Under the pieces are notes generated by a model, which saw only the letters and a list, made by a program, of their open reading frames with translations, did no database searches and had not been told where the DNA came from. Position numbers and translations under genes: made by a program. A stretch of DNA of 64,000 nt, from positions 1-64,000 of the forward strand of contig JAHEZL010000010.1 in NCBI GenBank assembly GCA_023251095.1, written 5' to 3'. The stretch comes from Flavobacteriales bacterium. GTDB taxonomy: Bacteria; Bacteroidota; Bacteroidia; Flavobacteriales_C; GCA-002722245. Of the stretch, positions 53,005 through 63,938 are shown one piece after another. Positions within the stretch are counted from its first letter, which is position 1, and every line of letters starts with the position of its first letter.

Positions 53005-55002
53005 TTACTCTCGGTTTTGTACCAGTTTAGCAATTTTTTGTTTCAATTTATCCGGATTAAAGGGCTTGAGGATGTAGTCATTCATCCCTGCCTCAAGATA
53101 CTTGTTGTCGCTAGACTCCGTGAAAATAAACGCAGTCATGGCCAAGATAGGGATATTTTTCTTTGGTGCAGAAAATTCATTGCGAATAATTTTTGTGGCT
53201 TCCAGCCCGTCCATTTCAGGCATCATAATATCCATCAAAATAATATCGTAATCTTTTTCTCTGAATTTCTCCAACGCCAATTTTCCATTTTCGGCAATGT
53301 CCAATTCGCATCCAAAATTGTTGATGACTCTTTTTGCAAGAATCTGATTCAACTCATTGTCTTCAGCCAATAGAATATTCAATTTACCCAGCTGAATATC
53401 TTTTATATCATCAGTGTCATCTGCTTTTTTCGCGTCGGCAGCAGCTTTAGGCAAAGCAACTGTGACAATAAATCTTGATCCTTTATCAGGCTCACTCAAT
53501 ACTTTAATCTCTCCCTTCATCAGGTTCACCAGCTTTTTCACAATGGTGAGTCCCAATCCTGTTCCGCCATATTTTCTGGTAGTGTCTCCTTTAGCTTGCG
53601 TAAAGCTTTCAAAGATATCAGTCAATTTATCGGCAGGAATACCGATTCCCGAATCCTGCACCGACATTTCCAGATTCACTTCTTTATCTGTTTCACTGAG
53701 AATTTTCACCTCCAGCTCTACCTTGCCTTTACCGGTAAACTTAATCCCATTGCTCAACAAATTCAAAAGAATTTGGTTGATGCGCACCGAATCTCCCACC
53801 ACACGCGCAGGCATTTTATCATCCACCTTTAATACAAGAGAAATTCCTTTGTCTTCAGCTGTTTGTTTTTGCAACTTCATCAATTCATTGAGCAAACTTT
53901 TCATGTCAAAAGGCGAAGACTCAATTGACATTTTCCCCGCTTCAATCTTAGAGAAATCAAGAATGTCATTGATGATTACGATCAAATTTTCACCTGAAAT
54001 TTTTACCGATTGCAAACTGCTTCTCTGCTCCTCATCCAAATTGGTTTTCAGCACCAGATTGGTAAAACCGATAATGGCATTCATCGGAGTACGGATCTCA
54101 TGACTCATGTTGGCCATGAAATCCTGTTTGATTTTCACAGAAGCTTCTGCCACTCGTTTTGCTTCGCTCAATTCTTTATTGATGCGAACCAGATAAGCTA
54201 AATTTTCACTTAATTTTTTTTCTGTTTGTTTACGAATCGTAATGTCGGCGCCATTTGCAAAACACTTATTGTTTTTCACCACCAACTTCCAACGCATCCA
54301 TTTTTCGGAACCGTCTTTACATTTCATGCGGTTTTCAAAAACAAAAATATCGCTGTTATTGGCTAGTTCTTCCTGAATGATTTTCTTGGTTTCATTCACA
54401 TCTTCACTGTGAAAATAATCCAGCAACGGAGTTCCTATAACATCAGTCAACTCATAACCCAGTAAGGGTTTAAAGGTTTGATTGACTTCTTCTATTTTAA
54501 AACTGTCCAAGTCGAAAATGCAAGTAATGTCCATGGAGTTATCCACGAGACTGGCGAGATTTTCCAACACCACATTTTGTTCACCCAACTCTTTTTGCTG
54601 ATGGTATAATTTCAAGTAAGTACTCACTTTTGCTTTAGTGATCTCAATATCCAAAGGCTTAAAAAGATAATCTACCGCACCGGTTTCATAACCTTTCAAA
54701 ACATACTTTTGTTCTTTGCTGATCGCAGTTACAAAAATGATAGAAATGCCTTCTGTTTTTTTATTGGATTTTAAAATCTCAGCCACTTCAAAACCATTCA
54801 TCTCAGGCATCTGAACGTCGAGTAATATCAATGCGATTTCATTGCTGTAAGCTAACTTTAACGCTGCTTTTCCTGATGTAGCCTTAAGGAAATTGCGACC
54901 TTCACCGGCCAATAATTTTTCAAGGGCGAAAATGTTTTCACTTACATCATCTACTATTAAGATATTCGCAACTTTTTCTTTGTTTTCCGGCTTCTTAAAC
55001 AT
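53005..55002 (-). CDS. REC-PAS-HisKA-HATPase-REC hybrid kinase
   Basis: 665 residues, no membrane segment. N-terminal receiver (12-130; Asp62 in [13 protein letters not shown]), PAS domain (about 150-265), coiled coil, HisKA with His301 in [13 protein letters not shown], HATPase (about 410-525; [11 protein letters not shown] and YGGTGLGL), C-terminal receiver (about 542-660; [12 protein letters not shown]). Cytosolic node that can take input from the N-terminal REC and send phosphate out through the C-terminal REC to the Hpt. Overlaps the upstream NIT kinase gene by 8 bp. Confidence 0.93.
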   Translation of the reverse strand: MFKKPENKEKVANILIVDDVSENIFALEKLLAGEGRNFLKATSGKAALKLAYSNEIALILLDVQMPEMNGFEVAEILKSNKKTEGISIIFVTAISKEQKYVLKGYETGAVDYLFKPLDIEITKAKVSTYLKLYHQQKELGEQNVVLENLASLVDNSMDITCIFDLDSFKIEEVNQTFKPLLGYELTDVIGTPLLDYFHSEDVNETKKIIQEELANNSDIFVFENRMKCKDGSEKWMRWKLVVKNNKCFANGADITIRKQTEKKLSENLAYLVRINKELSEAKRVAEASVKIKQDFMANMSHEIRTPMNAIIGFTNLVLKTNLDEEQRSSLQSVKISGENLIVIINDILDFSKIEAGKMSIESSPFDMKSLLNELMKLQKQTAEDKGISLVLKVDDKMPARVVGDSVRINQILLNLLSNGIKFTGKGKVELEVKILSETDKEVNLEMSVQDSGIGIPADKLTDIFESFTQAKGDTTRKYGGTGLGLTIVKKLVNLMKGEIKVLSEPDKGSRFIVTVALPKAAADAKKADDTDDIKDIQLGKLNILLAEDNELNQILAKRVINNFGCELDIAENGKLALEKFREKDYDIILMDIMMPEMDGLEATKIIRNEFSAPKKNIPILAMTAFIFTESSDNKYLEAGMNDYILKPFNPDKLKQKIAKLVQNRE

Positions 55003-57442
55003 GAGCTAAAACATTTTTTAATTTTTCTATTAATATTTTTTCCTGCAGCGGAAGTGAAAGCGCATCTTGCTGAGCGCCGCCTATCCATACAATGTGCTGA
55101 AATTGATTTAATTTTTGTTTTTCTTCTTCTGATAAATCTATATCCTCCACTATACACAAAGCAATTTTTGTTGCTTTTGCTTTTTCATCTACCTCATCTA
55201 TTTCCGTTGCATCTATCAGTGCTAAGCCATATTTATCAAATACTGCACTCAACTGAAAAACATGCATAATGTCTTTGGTGAAAAAAAGAATGTTTTTTCC
55301 TTTGATCTCTTTAGCATAATGAGCTACTGCAGGACCGCCGCCATCTTCTGTAATCCAGGGACCTTCAGCATTTTTTATTGTTTTATGCTCTTCATGCTGC
55401 TCATATTCATCCACTTCTTTTTCAGCGCTGACTACCACTCCTTCCACAGGAAAAAATACCGTAAAAGTAGATCCTTTGCCTTCTTCACTGCTCAATTTTA
55501 TTTCTCCTTCCAGAAGGGCTAATAATTTTTTGGTAATAGAGAGACCCAAGCCGGTACCGCCATATTTTCTGCTGGTAGATCCATCTGCCTGACGGAACGC
55601 TTCAAAAACCTGAGCCTGCTTGTCTTTTGGAATACCTATTCCCGTATCAATAACATCAAAAGCAATAACCGGTTTAAACAAGCCCATTTCCATTTTTTCT
55701 TTGTCATCCGTAACATCACGCACAACAATGCGCACAGCACCTTTCTCGGGAGTAAATTTAATGGCATTGGAAATCAGATTTTTTAAAATCTGTTCCAAAC
55801 GAAGTTTATCTGTTTGCAATGTTTTCAATTGGGTATTCACGGCAAACTCCAGTTTCACCGCTTTTTGGTCGGCCAGAGGCTTGAACAATCCGTTAATATC
55901 GCCTACTATTTCTTCTAAGGAATAGTCACTTATTTCAACATCTAAACGGCCTGCTTCAATTTTTGATAAATCCAATATGTCATTGATCAAAACCAACAAG
56001 CCACTTCCTGATTTATGTATCACGGTGGCACAATCCACCTGATCTGCAGTCATATTTTTAGTAGGATTGTCGGCTAATATTTTTGATAAGATCAATAAGC
56101 TATTCAAAGGTGTTCGTAGTTCGTGCGACATGTTAGCCAAAAACTCAGATTTGTAGCGATTGCTTTGCTGTAATTCACCTACAGTATCTTTGAGCTCAGC
56201 AGTAGTTTTTTTAAGGGATTCCTGCATGTTTAATAATGCGGTACCTAAAATATCTTTATCACCTCTTATATTTACCGGCACGTCATAATTACCTTTTCCG
56301 ATTTTATTGGCAACCACCGCCAATTCTTTTGTGTTTTCAACTAAAGACAAAAACACTTTTGTCAAATCGCCAATGGAATCATTGGAGTAAACTTCTATTT
56401 CCACATCAGTGTCTCCGTTTTTAATTTTATTGGCGGCATCACCCAACAATCGCATTTGATGATTTACGGATCTGATAGACAATAGCACCCACAATACCAC
56501 CAATAAAATAGTAGCGGAAATCATGATGATGGATGCGTTGATTTTATCTTGTGCTGTTTTATAATCCTCTTTGATAATCAACTGAATTTCCGACAGGGAC
56601 ATTCCTTCAATTTCATTTAAAATATTCATGGCTCCGGTAGAACTGATCCACCAGTCCTCGGCAGTATAGGTATATAATTTATCCTCGGGATGCTCAAAAG
56701 CGTAATCCGTCATTTCCAGCATCCGCGCTACTGTTCCGTTATAAAAGTCCCTTTTCACAATATCATTCAGTTCTCTGGAAGCCAGCTTTTTAAAAGATTT
56801 AATGTTGCTCTCAAAAGCACCCTTCTGTCCGGCAAACTTACCGTAATCAAGTCCGTCGAAACGTCCCATATCAAAAGTCTTATTCAGGGTAGTCCGCATT
56901 CTTCCCAAAGATTCTTTGGTACGCGTCAAAGAAATATAAGCACGAATAGCATCATTTGTTTTTTCAGTTCCGGAAGAAGTTCCTATGGAAGTAATTTTGT
57001 CGATCAGTTGCTCAATGACTATTGAATAATAGGCATCCACTTCTTCGTAGGACATCTGAAACCAACTGATTTTACTGCGCACCTCCTTGATTTCATTTAA
57101 TTCTTTTAAAAAAGAAGTGTCGGGGTGAGACTGCAATGCCTCTATTTTTATAGACCTGATGACTGAATCCGTTTGTAAAATCTGACCCATCATTTTACTC
57201 TGAATTTCAAAAATCGGATTGTTGATGTACAATACAGAATAATCTCTTTCTTTTTGAAGTTCGTGGACAACAACCGACATGAGTCTTATCTCATTGGTTT
57301 TCTCATCAATTACCTCCAGCTTCCTTTCATTATCAAAGCCTACAATGATTTTATCCACTGAAAACCACGTGAGGATAATCAAGGGAAAAAAGGCAGAAAG
57401 AAAGAGTTTTTGCTTAAGACTAAGTCGATTAAAAAGCTGCAT
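54995..57442 (-). CDS. NIT-domain membrane histidine kinase with degenerate receiver
   Basis: 815 residues. Transmembrane helix 1 (about 12-33), a helical periplasmic sensor of the NIT (nitrate/nitrite-sensing) type (about 40-295; [16 protein letters not shown] and [16 protein letters not shown] are family marks), helix 2 (302-323), HAMP and a second HAMP-like helix, HisKA His440 in [13 protein letters not shown], HATPase (about 545-665). The last 115 residues look like a receiver fold but the phosphoacceptor and acidic residues are missing ([18 protein letters not shown]), so a pseudo-receiver. No nitrate genes are near; the ligand is unknown. Confidence 0.9.
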   Translation of the reverse strand: MQLFNRLSLKQKLFLSAFFPLIILTWFSVDKIIVGFDNERKLEVIDEKTNEIRLMSVVVHELQKERDYSVLYINNPIFEIQSKMMGQILQTDSVIRSIKIEALQSHPDTSFLKELNEIKEVRSKISWFQMSYEEVDAYYSIVIEQLIDKITSIGTSSGTEKTNDAIRAYISLTRTKESLGRMRTTLNKTFDMGRFDGLDYGKFAGQKGAFESNIKSFKKLASRELNDIVKRDFYNGTVARMLEMTDYAFEHPEDKLYTYTAEDWWISSTGAMNILNEIEGMSLSEIQLIIKEDYKTAQDKINASIIMISATILLVVLWVLLSIRSVNHQMRLLGDAANKIKNGDTDVEIEVYSNDSIGDLTKVFLSLVENTKELAVVANKIGKGNYDVPVNIRGDKDILGTALLNMQESLKKTTAELKDTVGELQQSNRYKSEFLANMSHELRTPLNSLLILSKILADNPTKNMTADQVDCATVIHKSGSGLLVLINDILDLSKIEAGRLDVEISDYSLEEIVGDINGLFKPLADQKAVKLEFAVNTQLKTLQTDKLRLEQILKNLISNAIKFTPEKGAVRIVVRDVTDDKEKMEMGLFKPVIAFDVIDTGIGIPKDKQAQVFEAFRQADGSTSRKYGGTGLGLSITKKLLALLEGEIKLSSEEGKGSTFTVFFPVEGVVVSAEKEVDEYEQHEEHKTIKNAEGPWITEDGGGPAVAHYAKEIKGKNILFFTKDIMHVFQLSAVFDKYGLALIDATEIDEVDEKAKATKIALCIVEDIDLSEEEKQKLNQFQHIVWIGGAQQDALSLPLQEKILIEKLKNVLAHV

Positions 57443-57545
57443 TACCCTGTTAAAATTTATGTTTTATACCTAAACCTACGATAAAAGTTTTACTATGAGC
57501 CACTTAAATTAGAAAATCGAAAATAAAATTGCTTTTTTTACATCT

Positions 57546-58625
57546 ATGAGCAAAAATTTAAAGACAATAATCCTCTACGGATTCATTATGCTGGCTGTTG
57601 TAGTGGTGATATGGCAAGCGTCAAACATTCTTTTTTATCTCTTGATTTCATCAGGTATTGGTGTGGTTGGAAATAAAATTGCGGGGAAGATAGAAGGCAT
57701 AAAAATCAAAAAGAAAAGTTTACCCCGATGGTTCATTGCAATAAGTATTATCGGCCTGCTTTATACTATCCTGATTGGTATTGCCAGTTTACTTATTCCA
57801 ATGATTTCAAATGAAATTGAATTGTTGTCGGATATTGATTACCAACTCGTACTGGATAATTTGCAAGAACCGCTTAGTAATTTAGAGAACTCTATCCGGA
57901 AGTTTACCGGAAAAGATGACTTTTCTATCAATGCATACAGCAGTGATAAATTGAGCTCCGTATTTGATGCAACTACTGTATCCTACTGGATAAATAGTAT
58001 TGCTTCTCTTACAGGAAATTTTCTTATTGCGATTTTCTCCATCAGTTTTATGTCGTTCTTTTTTATTAAAGATGGAGTGGTTATTTATAATACTTTACTC
58101 TCTTATCTTTCCGAGAAATCAAAAAACAGCGTAAAAATAATTATACATAACTCGATGAATCAATTGTCTCGTTATTTCATCGGAGTAGTGATAGAAACTT
58201 TCTTCGTTTTTCTCTTAACCGCAACAGGCCTATGGTTTATTGGAGTAGAGGAATTTATTATCATCGCGTTGTTTGCCGGATTTTTAAATATCATTCCTTA
58301 CGTAGGACCTATAATTTCAATGATTCTGGCCGCTGTTATTATTATTTCAACCGGCTATACGCTTCCCTTTTATACCGAACTGCTTCCGCTTCTCTACAAA
58401 TCCATAAGCATTTTGATTGTGGTGCAATTGATTGACGCCTTCTTTTTACAGCCTTACATTTACTCTTCCAGTGTAAATGCACATCCCTTAGAGATATTTC
58501 TAATTATCCTTTTAGCAGGAAATATTGCAGGAATTACCGCTATGATTTTTGCAATACCGGCTTATACCGTATTGAGAATAATTGTAAAAGAGATTGCTAT
58601 ACCGTCTGCTATTAATCAGCAATAA
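57546..58625 (+). CDS. AI-2E family transporter (UPF0118)
   Basis: 359 residues with seven to eight transmembrane helices and a hydrophilic loop (about 90-150). Family marks: FINIIPYVGPIIS-like segment FLNIIPYVGPIIS, and LIDAFFLQPYIYSSSVNAHPLEIFLIILLAG near the C-terminus. Members have varied transport roles including TqsA/PerM-type export and Na/H antiport; autoinducer transport should not be assumed. Divergent from the NIT kinase and overlapping the next gene's 3' end by 14 bp. Confidence 0.88.
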   Translation: MSKNLKTIILYGFIMLAVVVVIWQASNILFYLLISSGIGVVGNKIAGKIEGIKIKKKSLPRWFIAISIIGLLYTILIGIASLLIPMISNEIELLSDIDYQLVLDNLQEPLSNLENSIRKFTGKDDFSINAYSSDKLSSVFDATTVSYWINSIASLTGNFLIAIFSISFMSFFFIKDGVVIYNTLLSYLSEKSKNSVKIIIHNSMNQLSRYFIGVVIETFFVFLLTATGLWFIGVEEFIIIALFAGFLNIIPYVGPIISMILAAVIIISTGYTLPFYTELLPLLYKSISILIVVQLIDAFFLQPYIYSSSVNAHPLEIFLIILLAGNIAGITAMIFAIPAYTVLRIIVKEIAIPSAINQQ

Positions 58626-59109
58626 TGTATCTGATCATTATTGAGATGTCTAAATAATCCTGCGGTTCATTAATTGTGTTGGTGCGATATTCCCAATATG
58701 GTCTTAACTGGGCACCTAAAGTAAATGGAATAACTCCAAAATAATATTCAAGCCCCAGAACACCATCAACTCCAATTGATTTATTCCCCCCTGTTTTATA
58801 TCCCAATGGATTTTCTTGCCAATATCCGGCATGAACACCTAAACCAAAAGACCAACTTAGATTCCGAGTGTGTAAAGTTGCATTATTAATTTCTTTAAAA
58901 AACTGAAAAAGTGCTACTACTTGTCCTCCTCCGGGTTTTCTATACAGGAAATTTACTTCTATATTTTGCTCAGGTTGAATAAACTGCTTATAGCTTAAAC
59001 CATATCCTTCCTTACCGAAAATACCACCAATTGAGGATCTATACTGACCAAAAGAAAAAGAAAATACAAAAAGAAGTAAGAGTGTAAACAGCGTCTGTTT
59101 AATTCGCAT
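58612..59109 (-). CDS. Small outer-membrane beta-barrel-like protein
   Basis: 165 residues with a signal peptide (1-21, FSFSFG-Q). The mature part alternates hydrophobic and polar residues with Gly/aromatic turns (GVHAGYWQENPLGYK, LGLEYYFGVIPFTLGAQLRPYWEY) typical of a short outer-membrane barrel, likely eight strands. No specific family is assigned. Convergent overlap with the AI-2E transporter; downstream of the gld terminator on the same strand. Confidence 0.7.
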   Translation of the reverse strand: MRIKQTLFTLLLLFVFSFSFGQYRSSIGGIFGKEGYGLSYKQFIQPEQNIEVNFLYRKPGGGQVVALFQFFKEINNATLHTRNLSWSFGLGVHAGYWQENPLGYKTGGNKSIGVDGVLGLEYYFGVIPFTLGAQLRPYWEYRTNTINEPQDYLDISIMIRYIIAD

Positions 59110-59141
59110 AAAATTCAGTTTAAATCAATAAATAAATTAAA

Positions 59142-59175
59142 AAAAAACTCTTCCGGAATTCCGGAAGAGTTTTTT
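59142..59175. terminator. Strong bidirectional hairpin after gldN
   Basis: AAAAAACTCTTCCGG (59142-59156), loop AATT, CCGGAAGAGTTTTTT (59161-59175): a perfect 15-bp arm ending the gldKLMN operon. Confidence 0.93.
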
Positions 59176-59190
59176 AAGATTTCTAAGTTT

Positions 59191-60033
59191 TTAATATTCC
59201 CAAAGATCTTGCTCGTAATTAAAGATTTGATCTTTAATTCTTTTCGCTTCAAGAAGACGATCAAGGTTTGATTTGTATTCTAATATTTTTCTATCGTAAA
59301 CGTTGCTTTCTTTGATGATGTAGCTGCTGAACTGACGTTTCCAGAAGATATCTTCCAATGTTCTTCTTTCAGCATCATTGTTACGGTTAAATACTTCCTG
59401 ATTTACAAAAATCTCACGTGCTTCAGGGAAATAAATCCAGAACAAAGGTTGTTCCCCTCTGTAGTTTCCTTCTTCATCATAACTCTCCTGAACCGGGCAG
59501 ATACCAATGATTCTAACTTCCATCACTGATTTTTGCTTGTCGAAGAACCACATTTCTTTCAAACGGTATCTTTTTACAGAAGACGGATCAAAAGGAATAA
59601 CGATTGGTTTCGGAATAGAGTTTCCGTCGGCATCATAGTCAAAAAGAGTATCTGTTTTAACCAACATAGCCTGAATTTCACTTGGCTCCAATTTCACTTT
59701 GAACTCATCGTCCATAGAACTGAAAGCAGTTAAACCGCCGCCGCCTTCTTGAACCGCATCAATAATCACCTGAGTTAAACTTCTTCTGTTGTTGATTTTT
59801 TCAACAGGGAAATACAAAGGGTGATTGATTTTTTCTCTTAAGTCGATAACGCGCCAAACCATTTTTGACCACATTACATCTGCCTCTCTTAACGGAGTGT
59901 AAGGAATTACTTTCCTTGCTGTGTGATGTTCAGGGACGTAAACCCCGTCTAATACGTTTTGACCAACAGATGACGTATAGCATACAACAGCCAACACCAC
60001 CATTACCATCCATTTGTTCATTACCTTGCTCAT
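59191..60033 (-). CDS. gldN: T9SS/gliding protein GldN
   Basis: 280 residues with a signal peptide (about 1-24). The mature domain follows the GldN pattern: DVMWSKMVWRVIDLREKINHPLYFP, then RYRLKEMWFFDKQKSVMEVRIIGICPV, PLFWIYFPEAREIFV and TLEDIFWKRQFSSYIIKESN. GldN forms, with GldK, the periplasmic ring of the type IX secretion system under the outer membrane. Last gene of gldKLMN, 22 bp after gldM. Confidence 0.95.
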   Translation of the reverse strand: MSKVMNKWMVMVVLAVVCYTSSVGQNVLDGVYVPEHHTARKVIPYTPLREADVMWSKMVWRVIDLREKINHPLYFPVEKINNRRSLTQVIIDAVQEGGGGLTAFSSMDDEFKVKLEPSEIQAMLVKTDTLFDYDADGNSIPKPIVIPFDPSSVKRYRLKEMWFFDKQKSVMEVRIIGICPVQESYDEEGNYRGEQPLFWIYFPEAREIFVNQEVFNRNNDAERRTLEDIFWKRQFSSYIIKESNVYDRKILEYKSNLDRLLEAKRIKDQIFNYEQDLWEY

Positions 60034-60055
60034 AGCTATCGGTTTTAAATAAAAT

Positions 60056-61681
60056 CTAGTTTGCAGTAAGGGCTATAGTACCTAATTTTCTAACTGATCC
60101 ATCAGGCATTTTAGCTTTAATATTTTCAAAATAAACTTTTGTTCCTTTATTAGCTGCGCTTAACAATGATTTCATGTCATTTGTTAAGGCTTCAGAAGTA
60201 GAAGATAAAGTTCTCAAGTCACCTTTAAGGTTCATCGTCAAATCGAAAGATACAACGGTAACTTTCAAGTCGAAGTCGAAATTATCCATCTTAGCAATAA
60301 CGTTAGATACTACTTTTAATTTAGCAGAAGCAATCAAACCACCTCTTTGTTGCATAACCTCAGCAACTGGATCGGGAAGAGTTTTAACACGGAATACCAT
60401 TCCGCCTAAACGACCGCCACCTTTTTTGCTAACTACAACTTCAACACCTTTAGGATTTGGAGTTTTTGCATTCACAACATATTCTCCTTTTTTAGGTCCA
60501 TTAGTAATTGTTAAACCGGAAGCTGCAACCTGAATATCATCCAAAGCTACACCAGGAGCAGAAACAGCCATCGGGTTAGGAACACCTACATAAAACACGT
60601 TCATTTTTGTAGCTGATACTGTAGCTGTTGGTTCAGCAACCATATAAGTTGTATGATAATAATAATAAGTGATATCTGCTTTACCTGCAATTCTTATTAC
60701 CCCTTCAACATCCTGAAGCCCCGGCGTAGAAGCTCTTTTTCTCAACAATCCTTTTCCACCGACAGATTTAATTTCCTCAAAAGCACCTTTGAATAAAGCA
60801 TTGGGCTCGTCATCTTTTCCCGCAGGCGCAACATATTTACCATTAGTGAATTTCGTTGTATCAGCAATAGTACCCACGAATATCCTTGGAATAATACCGT
60901 TGTTATATGCGGCGATAAAAATATCTCCTCTGATAGAATCACCTGTTAAAACATAACCGGGATTCATTACAGCCATACCATTTACAACGTTTACTACCAT
61001 ACCGTCACCTTCCAAAGAAACTGCAATTTTATCAATTACCTCAGTTTCAGCATTTCTCACATAAGTTTGAATCAAAGTCATGTTTGCAGTAGCTGCAGCC
61101 ATGGGTAAGTGATCCACCAATAATGAAATCCATTCATGGGTAACACCATCTTTATCTGTACTGTCTCTGGTTGCCAACATTTTTGCTATCCTTCCTGCAA
61201 GAGGTTTATCTTTTTTTACAAGATCAACTGCTAACAACATAGCTTTAAAATCATCAACACCCTTCTTCAATGCAATAGCCTTTTCATTCGGCACATCATT
61301 TACAATATAATATCCAGATGCCAACTCCTGATTGTCTTTTGATTGTGGAATAGAGTCTTCATCTTTTCCGTCATTATCGTAAACAAGGTGATTTTTATCG
61401 GTTTGGATCATATCAAAAATATAATCTGCCTGTTTTCTGATTTTTTGAGCCAGGTCATTCAACGGTTTTATAGTTGGAATCTTTGCGGCTGCATTGGCAA
61501 TTGTTTTATATGACTTTTCATTTTTAGCTGAAAAGTTTTTATTTGTATTTCCAATACCATCTTCAAGCAATACGAAGGCATTTAATAAATCCTTCGATGC
61601 GTTCATCGCCAACATCGCCAAAAGTACAAGGTACATTAAGGAGATCATTTGCTGGCGGGGACTGAGTTTCTCTGCTGACAT
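60056..61681 (-). CDS. gldM: T9SS/gliding motor protein GldM
   Basis: 541 residues. Starts SPRQQMISLMYLVLLAMLAMN, the single cytoplasmic-membrane helix typical of GldM, then a long periplasmic part of four domains (helical D1 to about 220, beta domains D2-D4 with FYVGVPNPMAVSAPG at the D2/D3 boundary). With GldL it forms the proton-driven rotary motor that powers T9SS export and gliding. 39 bp after gldL. Confidence 0.95.
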   Translation of the reverse strand: MSAEKLSPRQQMISLMYLVLLAMLAMNASKDLLNAFVLLEDGIGNTNKNFSAKNEKSYKTIANAAAKIPTIKPLNDLAQKIRKQADYIFDMIQTDKNHLVYDNDGKDEDSIPQSKDNQELASGYYIVNDVPNEKAIALKKGVDDFKAMLLAVDLVKKDKPLAGRIAKMLATRDSTDKDGVTHEWISLLVDHLPMAAATANMTLIQTYVRNAETEVIDKIAVSLEGDGMVVNVVNGMAVMNPGYVLTGDSIRGDIFIAAYNNGIIPRIFVGTIADTTKFTNGKYVAPAGKDDEPNALFKGAFEEIKSVGGKGLLRKRASTPGLQDVEGVIRIAGKADITYYYYHTTYMVAEPTATVSATKMNVFYVGVPNPMAVSAPGVALDDIQVAASGLTITNGPKKGEYVVNAKTPNPKGVEVVVSKKGGGRLGGMVFRVKTLPDPVAEVMQQRGGLIASAKLKVVSNVIAKMDNFDFDLKVTVVSFDLTMNLKGDLRTLSSTSEALTNDMKSLLSAANKGTKVYFENIKAKMPDGSVRKLGTIALTAN

Positions 61682-61720
61682 GTCTTAGGTTTCTTTAAGT
61701 TTTAGGTTAAACATTTAAAA

Positions 61721-62527
61721 TTAACGAACTGTCATCGCAGACAACATGTTGCCATAAATAGTGTTCAACTTACTTAAGTTTTGACCTAATACAGAAATTT
61801 CCTCTTTGTATTTTTTAGTATCTTCAACTGAAGAGCTTAAGCTCAACAACAACTGGTTGATGTTGTCAGAAACTTCAGTAGATAATTTCATGCTTTCGTT
61901 AGTTGATGTTACTTGTTTAGCATAAACATCATTCAATTCAGAAAGATTGCGTGTCATTTTTGTTAATTCTTCTGCGTATGACGCACCTGTTCCTTTAAGA
62001 TCAGTTAAATCAGTTAAAGCCACTGAAGCTCTTGAGTAAGAATCAGAAAGTTTACCAACGTTTTCAGAAGCACTTTTTATGTTCTCAACAAATTCATTAC
62101 TTGCAGCACTTGCGTTACCCAAGTTGTTCATGTTACCTGCAGTATCACCTAAATTTTTCATTCCTTTGCCCAAGGACTCTAACAATTCAGGACCGATATT
62201 GGCATCCATCAACATTTTATCTAATTTTTGAGAAACAGGATCTGCTTCTTCCAATATTTCGGGAACTTCCTCTTCATGATTTTCTTCTTCGTGTCCGTGT
62301 CCGCCCGCTAATTCAGGATAAGCTAAAGTCCAGTCGATATCCATATGTGGCTCTTCAAACGCTCCCATAACAAATAAGAAAGCTTCCACCGATAAACCAC
62401 CAATAAGCATCACCGACGCACCCGGCCAATGTTGAATTTTAAACATCGCTCCAACGATTACAATAGCGGCTCCGAAACCAGTCGCCATCATCTGAAATTT
62501 TTTCTTTTTAAAGCTCGATCCTGACAT
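61721..62527 (-). CDS. gldL: T9SS/gliding motor protein GldL
   Basis: 268 residues. Two transmembrane helices (about 13-32 and 36-56): GFGAAIVIVGAMFKIQHWPG and SVMLIGGLSVEAFLFVMGAF, the latter carrying the membrane Glu important for proton flow. The cytoplasmic remainder is a long coiled coil. Pentameric partner of GldM. 49 bp after gldK. Confidence 0.95.
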   Translation of the reverse strand: MSGSSFKKKKFQMMATGFGAAIVIVGAMFKIQHWPGASVMLIGGLSVEAFLFVMGAFEEPHMDIDWTLAYPELAGGHGHEEENHEEEVPEILEEADPVSQKLDKMLMDANIGPELLESLGKGMKNLGDTAGNMNNLGNASAASNEFVENIKSASENVGKLSDSYSRASVALTDLTDLKGTGASYAEELTKMTRNLSELNDVYAKQVTSTNESMKLSTEVSDNINQLLLSLSSSVEDTKKYKEEISVLGQNLSKLNTIYGNMLSAMTVR

Positions 62528-62576
62528 AATAAATAGGTGTAAATAGGTTAGTTAAAATGACTAAGTTGTTTTGTTT

Positions 62577-63938
62577 TTAATATACCTGAGAATCGTTAAC
62601 GTCTCCTTTTTTACGTCCAAGATAGGTTTGAACGCATCTGAAGCCAACGTAACATTTTGAAGTATCCTGATATTCGTAAGTTCTTGCACCCGTTTGCATA
62701 AAATATCCTATATCTTTCCAAGAACCTCCTCTGATTACTTTTCTTTTCAAGGCAGGAGCGTCTGTTTCAGAGGCTTCGTAAGAATAATCCATGTTTAAGT
62801 CATGAGCAAAATTGAAAGCAGATTCTTCAAAAGCATTGCTTGTCCATTCTGCAACGTTACCCGCCATGTCATATAATCCGAAACCATTTGGCCAGTAGTG
62901 AGCAACAACGATAGAATGCAAACCGCCGTCATCCACATAATTTCCTCTCAAAGGTTTGAAGTTTCCTAAGAAACATCCTCTGCTGTTTCTGATATAAGGA
63001 CCACCCCAAGGATAAGGAGACTGATCATATCCACCTCTTGCAGCATATTCCCATTCAGCTTCTGTTGGCAATCTGAAATCGTTTACGATTGGTTGTTCCA
63101 AAACACTTGTTCTGTATGTATTCATCAACAAAGTTCTCCATACGCAAAATGCTTTTGCCTGATTCCAGTTTACCCCTACTACAGGATAATGGTCATAGGT
63201 TGGATGCCAGAAATACATTTTAGTCATTGGCTCATTGAAAGAGTAGGTAAAGTCATGAACCCAAGCCAAAGTATCAGGATATACATTTACTAATTCACGT
63301 TTTATAAACTGTGAACGATCTGTGATTCCTTGTCCGTAAGCATCAGGATATTGCCATGATTCAAAAGTTCTTTCTTTTTTATCTTTATCGGCATCATCGT
63401 ATTTATAACGATTGGCTTTTATAGAAGCTGTTTTAAAGTCTGTCCACCAGTATACATAATTCAATCTTCTGGCATCAATTTGTTTGTTTTTATAAAAACG
63501 CTCTGCTTCAGGCAAAAACAAATATGATAAGGCTTCAACATTTGCCTCATCATCCCATTTTATTTTTTTCTCCCAATCGATATGCTCGCCGTATTCACCT
63601 TGTGAAATAACATGCTCAGCATCTACATCTACTAACTTATAATGTGCAATGGAGTCTCTTACATAATGAACAAATTGACGGTATTCATCATTTGTAATCT
63701 CTGTTTCATCAATATAGAAAGACTGAACAGAAACTACTTTTGAATTGGCTGTAGTTGCGAAAGTGATCTCCTGATCACTTGGCCCCATATGGAAGGCTCC
63801 CAGCGGAATAAACAACATTCCAAACGGATCTTCCTGAAAGAAAGGTGCTCTATCGGTACCCACCAGCTCTCCTTTCGGACCGCTGCTACAGCTGCTCAGA
63901 GCAAATGCTACAATAAAAAAGCAAAGAAACTTTTTCAT
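62577..63938 (-). CDS. gldK: T9SS/gliding lipoprotein GldK
   Basis: 453 residues from ATG 63938, which gives a lipoprotein signal (LSSCSSG, Cys17); a further in-frame start at 63968 adds ten non-signal residues. The main domain has the formylglycine-generating-enzyme/C-type-lectin-like fold: FIPLGAFHMGPSDQE, FYIDETEITNDEYRQF, NWNQAKAFCVWR, RLPTEAEWEYAARGG, AGNVAEWTSN, RKVIRGGSWKD. In GldK the fold is structural, forming the ring with GldN. First gene of gldKLMN; its promoter would be beyond 63938. Confidence 0.95.
   Translation of the reverse strand: MKKFLCFFIVAFALSSCSSGPKGELVGTDRAPFFQEDPFGMLFIPLGAFHMGPSDQEITFATTANSKVVSVQSFYIDETEITNDEYRQFVHYVRDSIAHYKLVDVDAEHVISQGEYGEHIDWEKKIKWDDEANVEALSYLFLPEAERFYKNKQIDARRLNYVYWWTDFKTASIKANRYKYDDADKDKKERTFESWQYPDAYGQGITDRSQFIKRELVNVYPDTLAWVHDFTYSFNEPMTKMYFWHPTYDHYPVVGVNWNQAKAFCVWRTLLMNTYRTSVLEQPIVNDFRLPTEAEWEYAARGGYDQSPYPWGGPYIRNSRGCFLGNFKPLRGNYVDDGGLHSIVVAHYWPNGFGLYDMAGNVAEWTSNAFEESAFNFAHDLNMDYSYEASETDAPALKRKVIRGGSWKDIGYFMQTGARTYEYQDTSKCYVGFRCVQTYLGRKKGDVNDSQVY

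Noticed and set aside
57546-58625. AI-2 quorum-sensing exporter
   Set aside because: The family name is historic; nothing near it (such as luxS or lsr genes) supports autoinducer transport.
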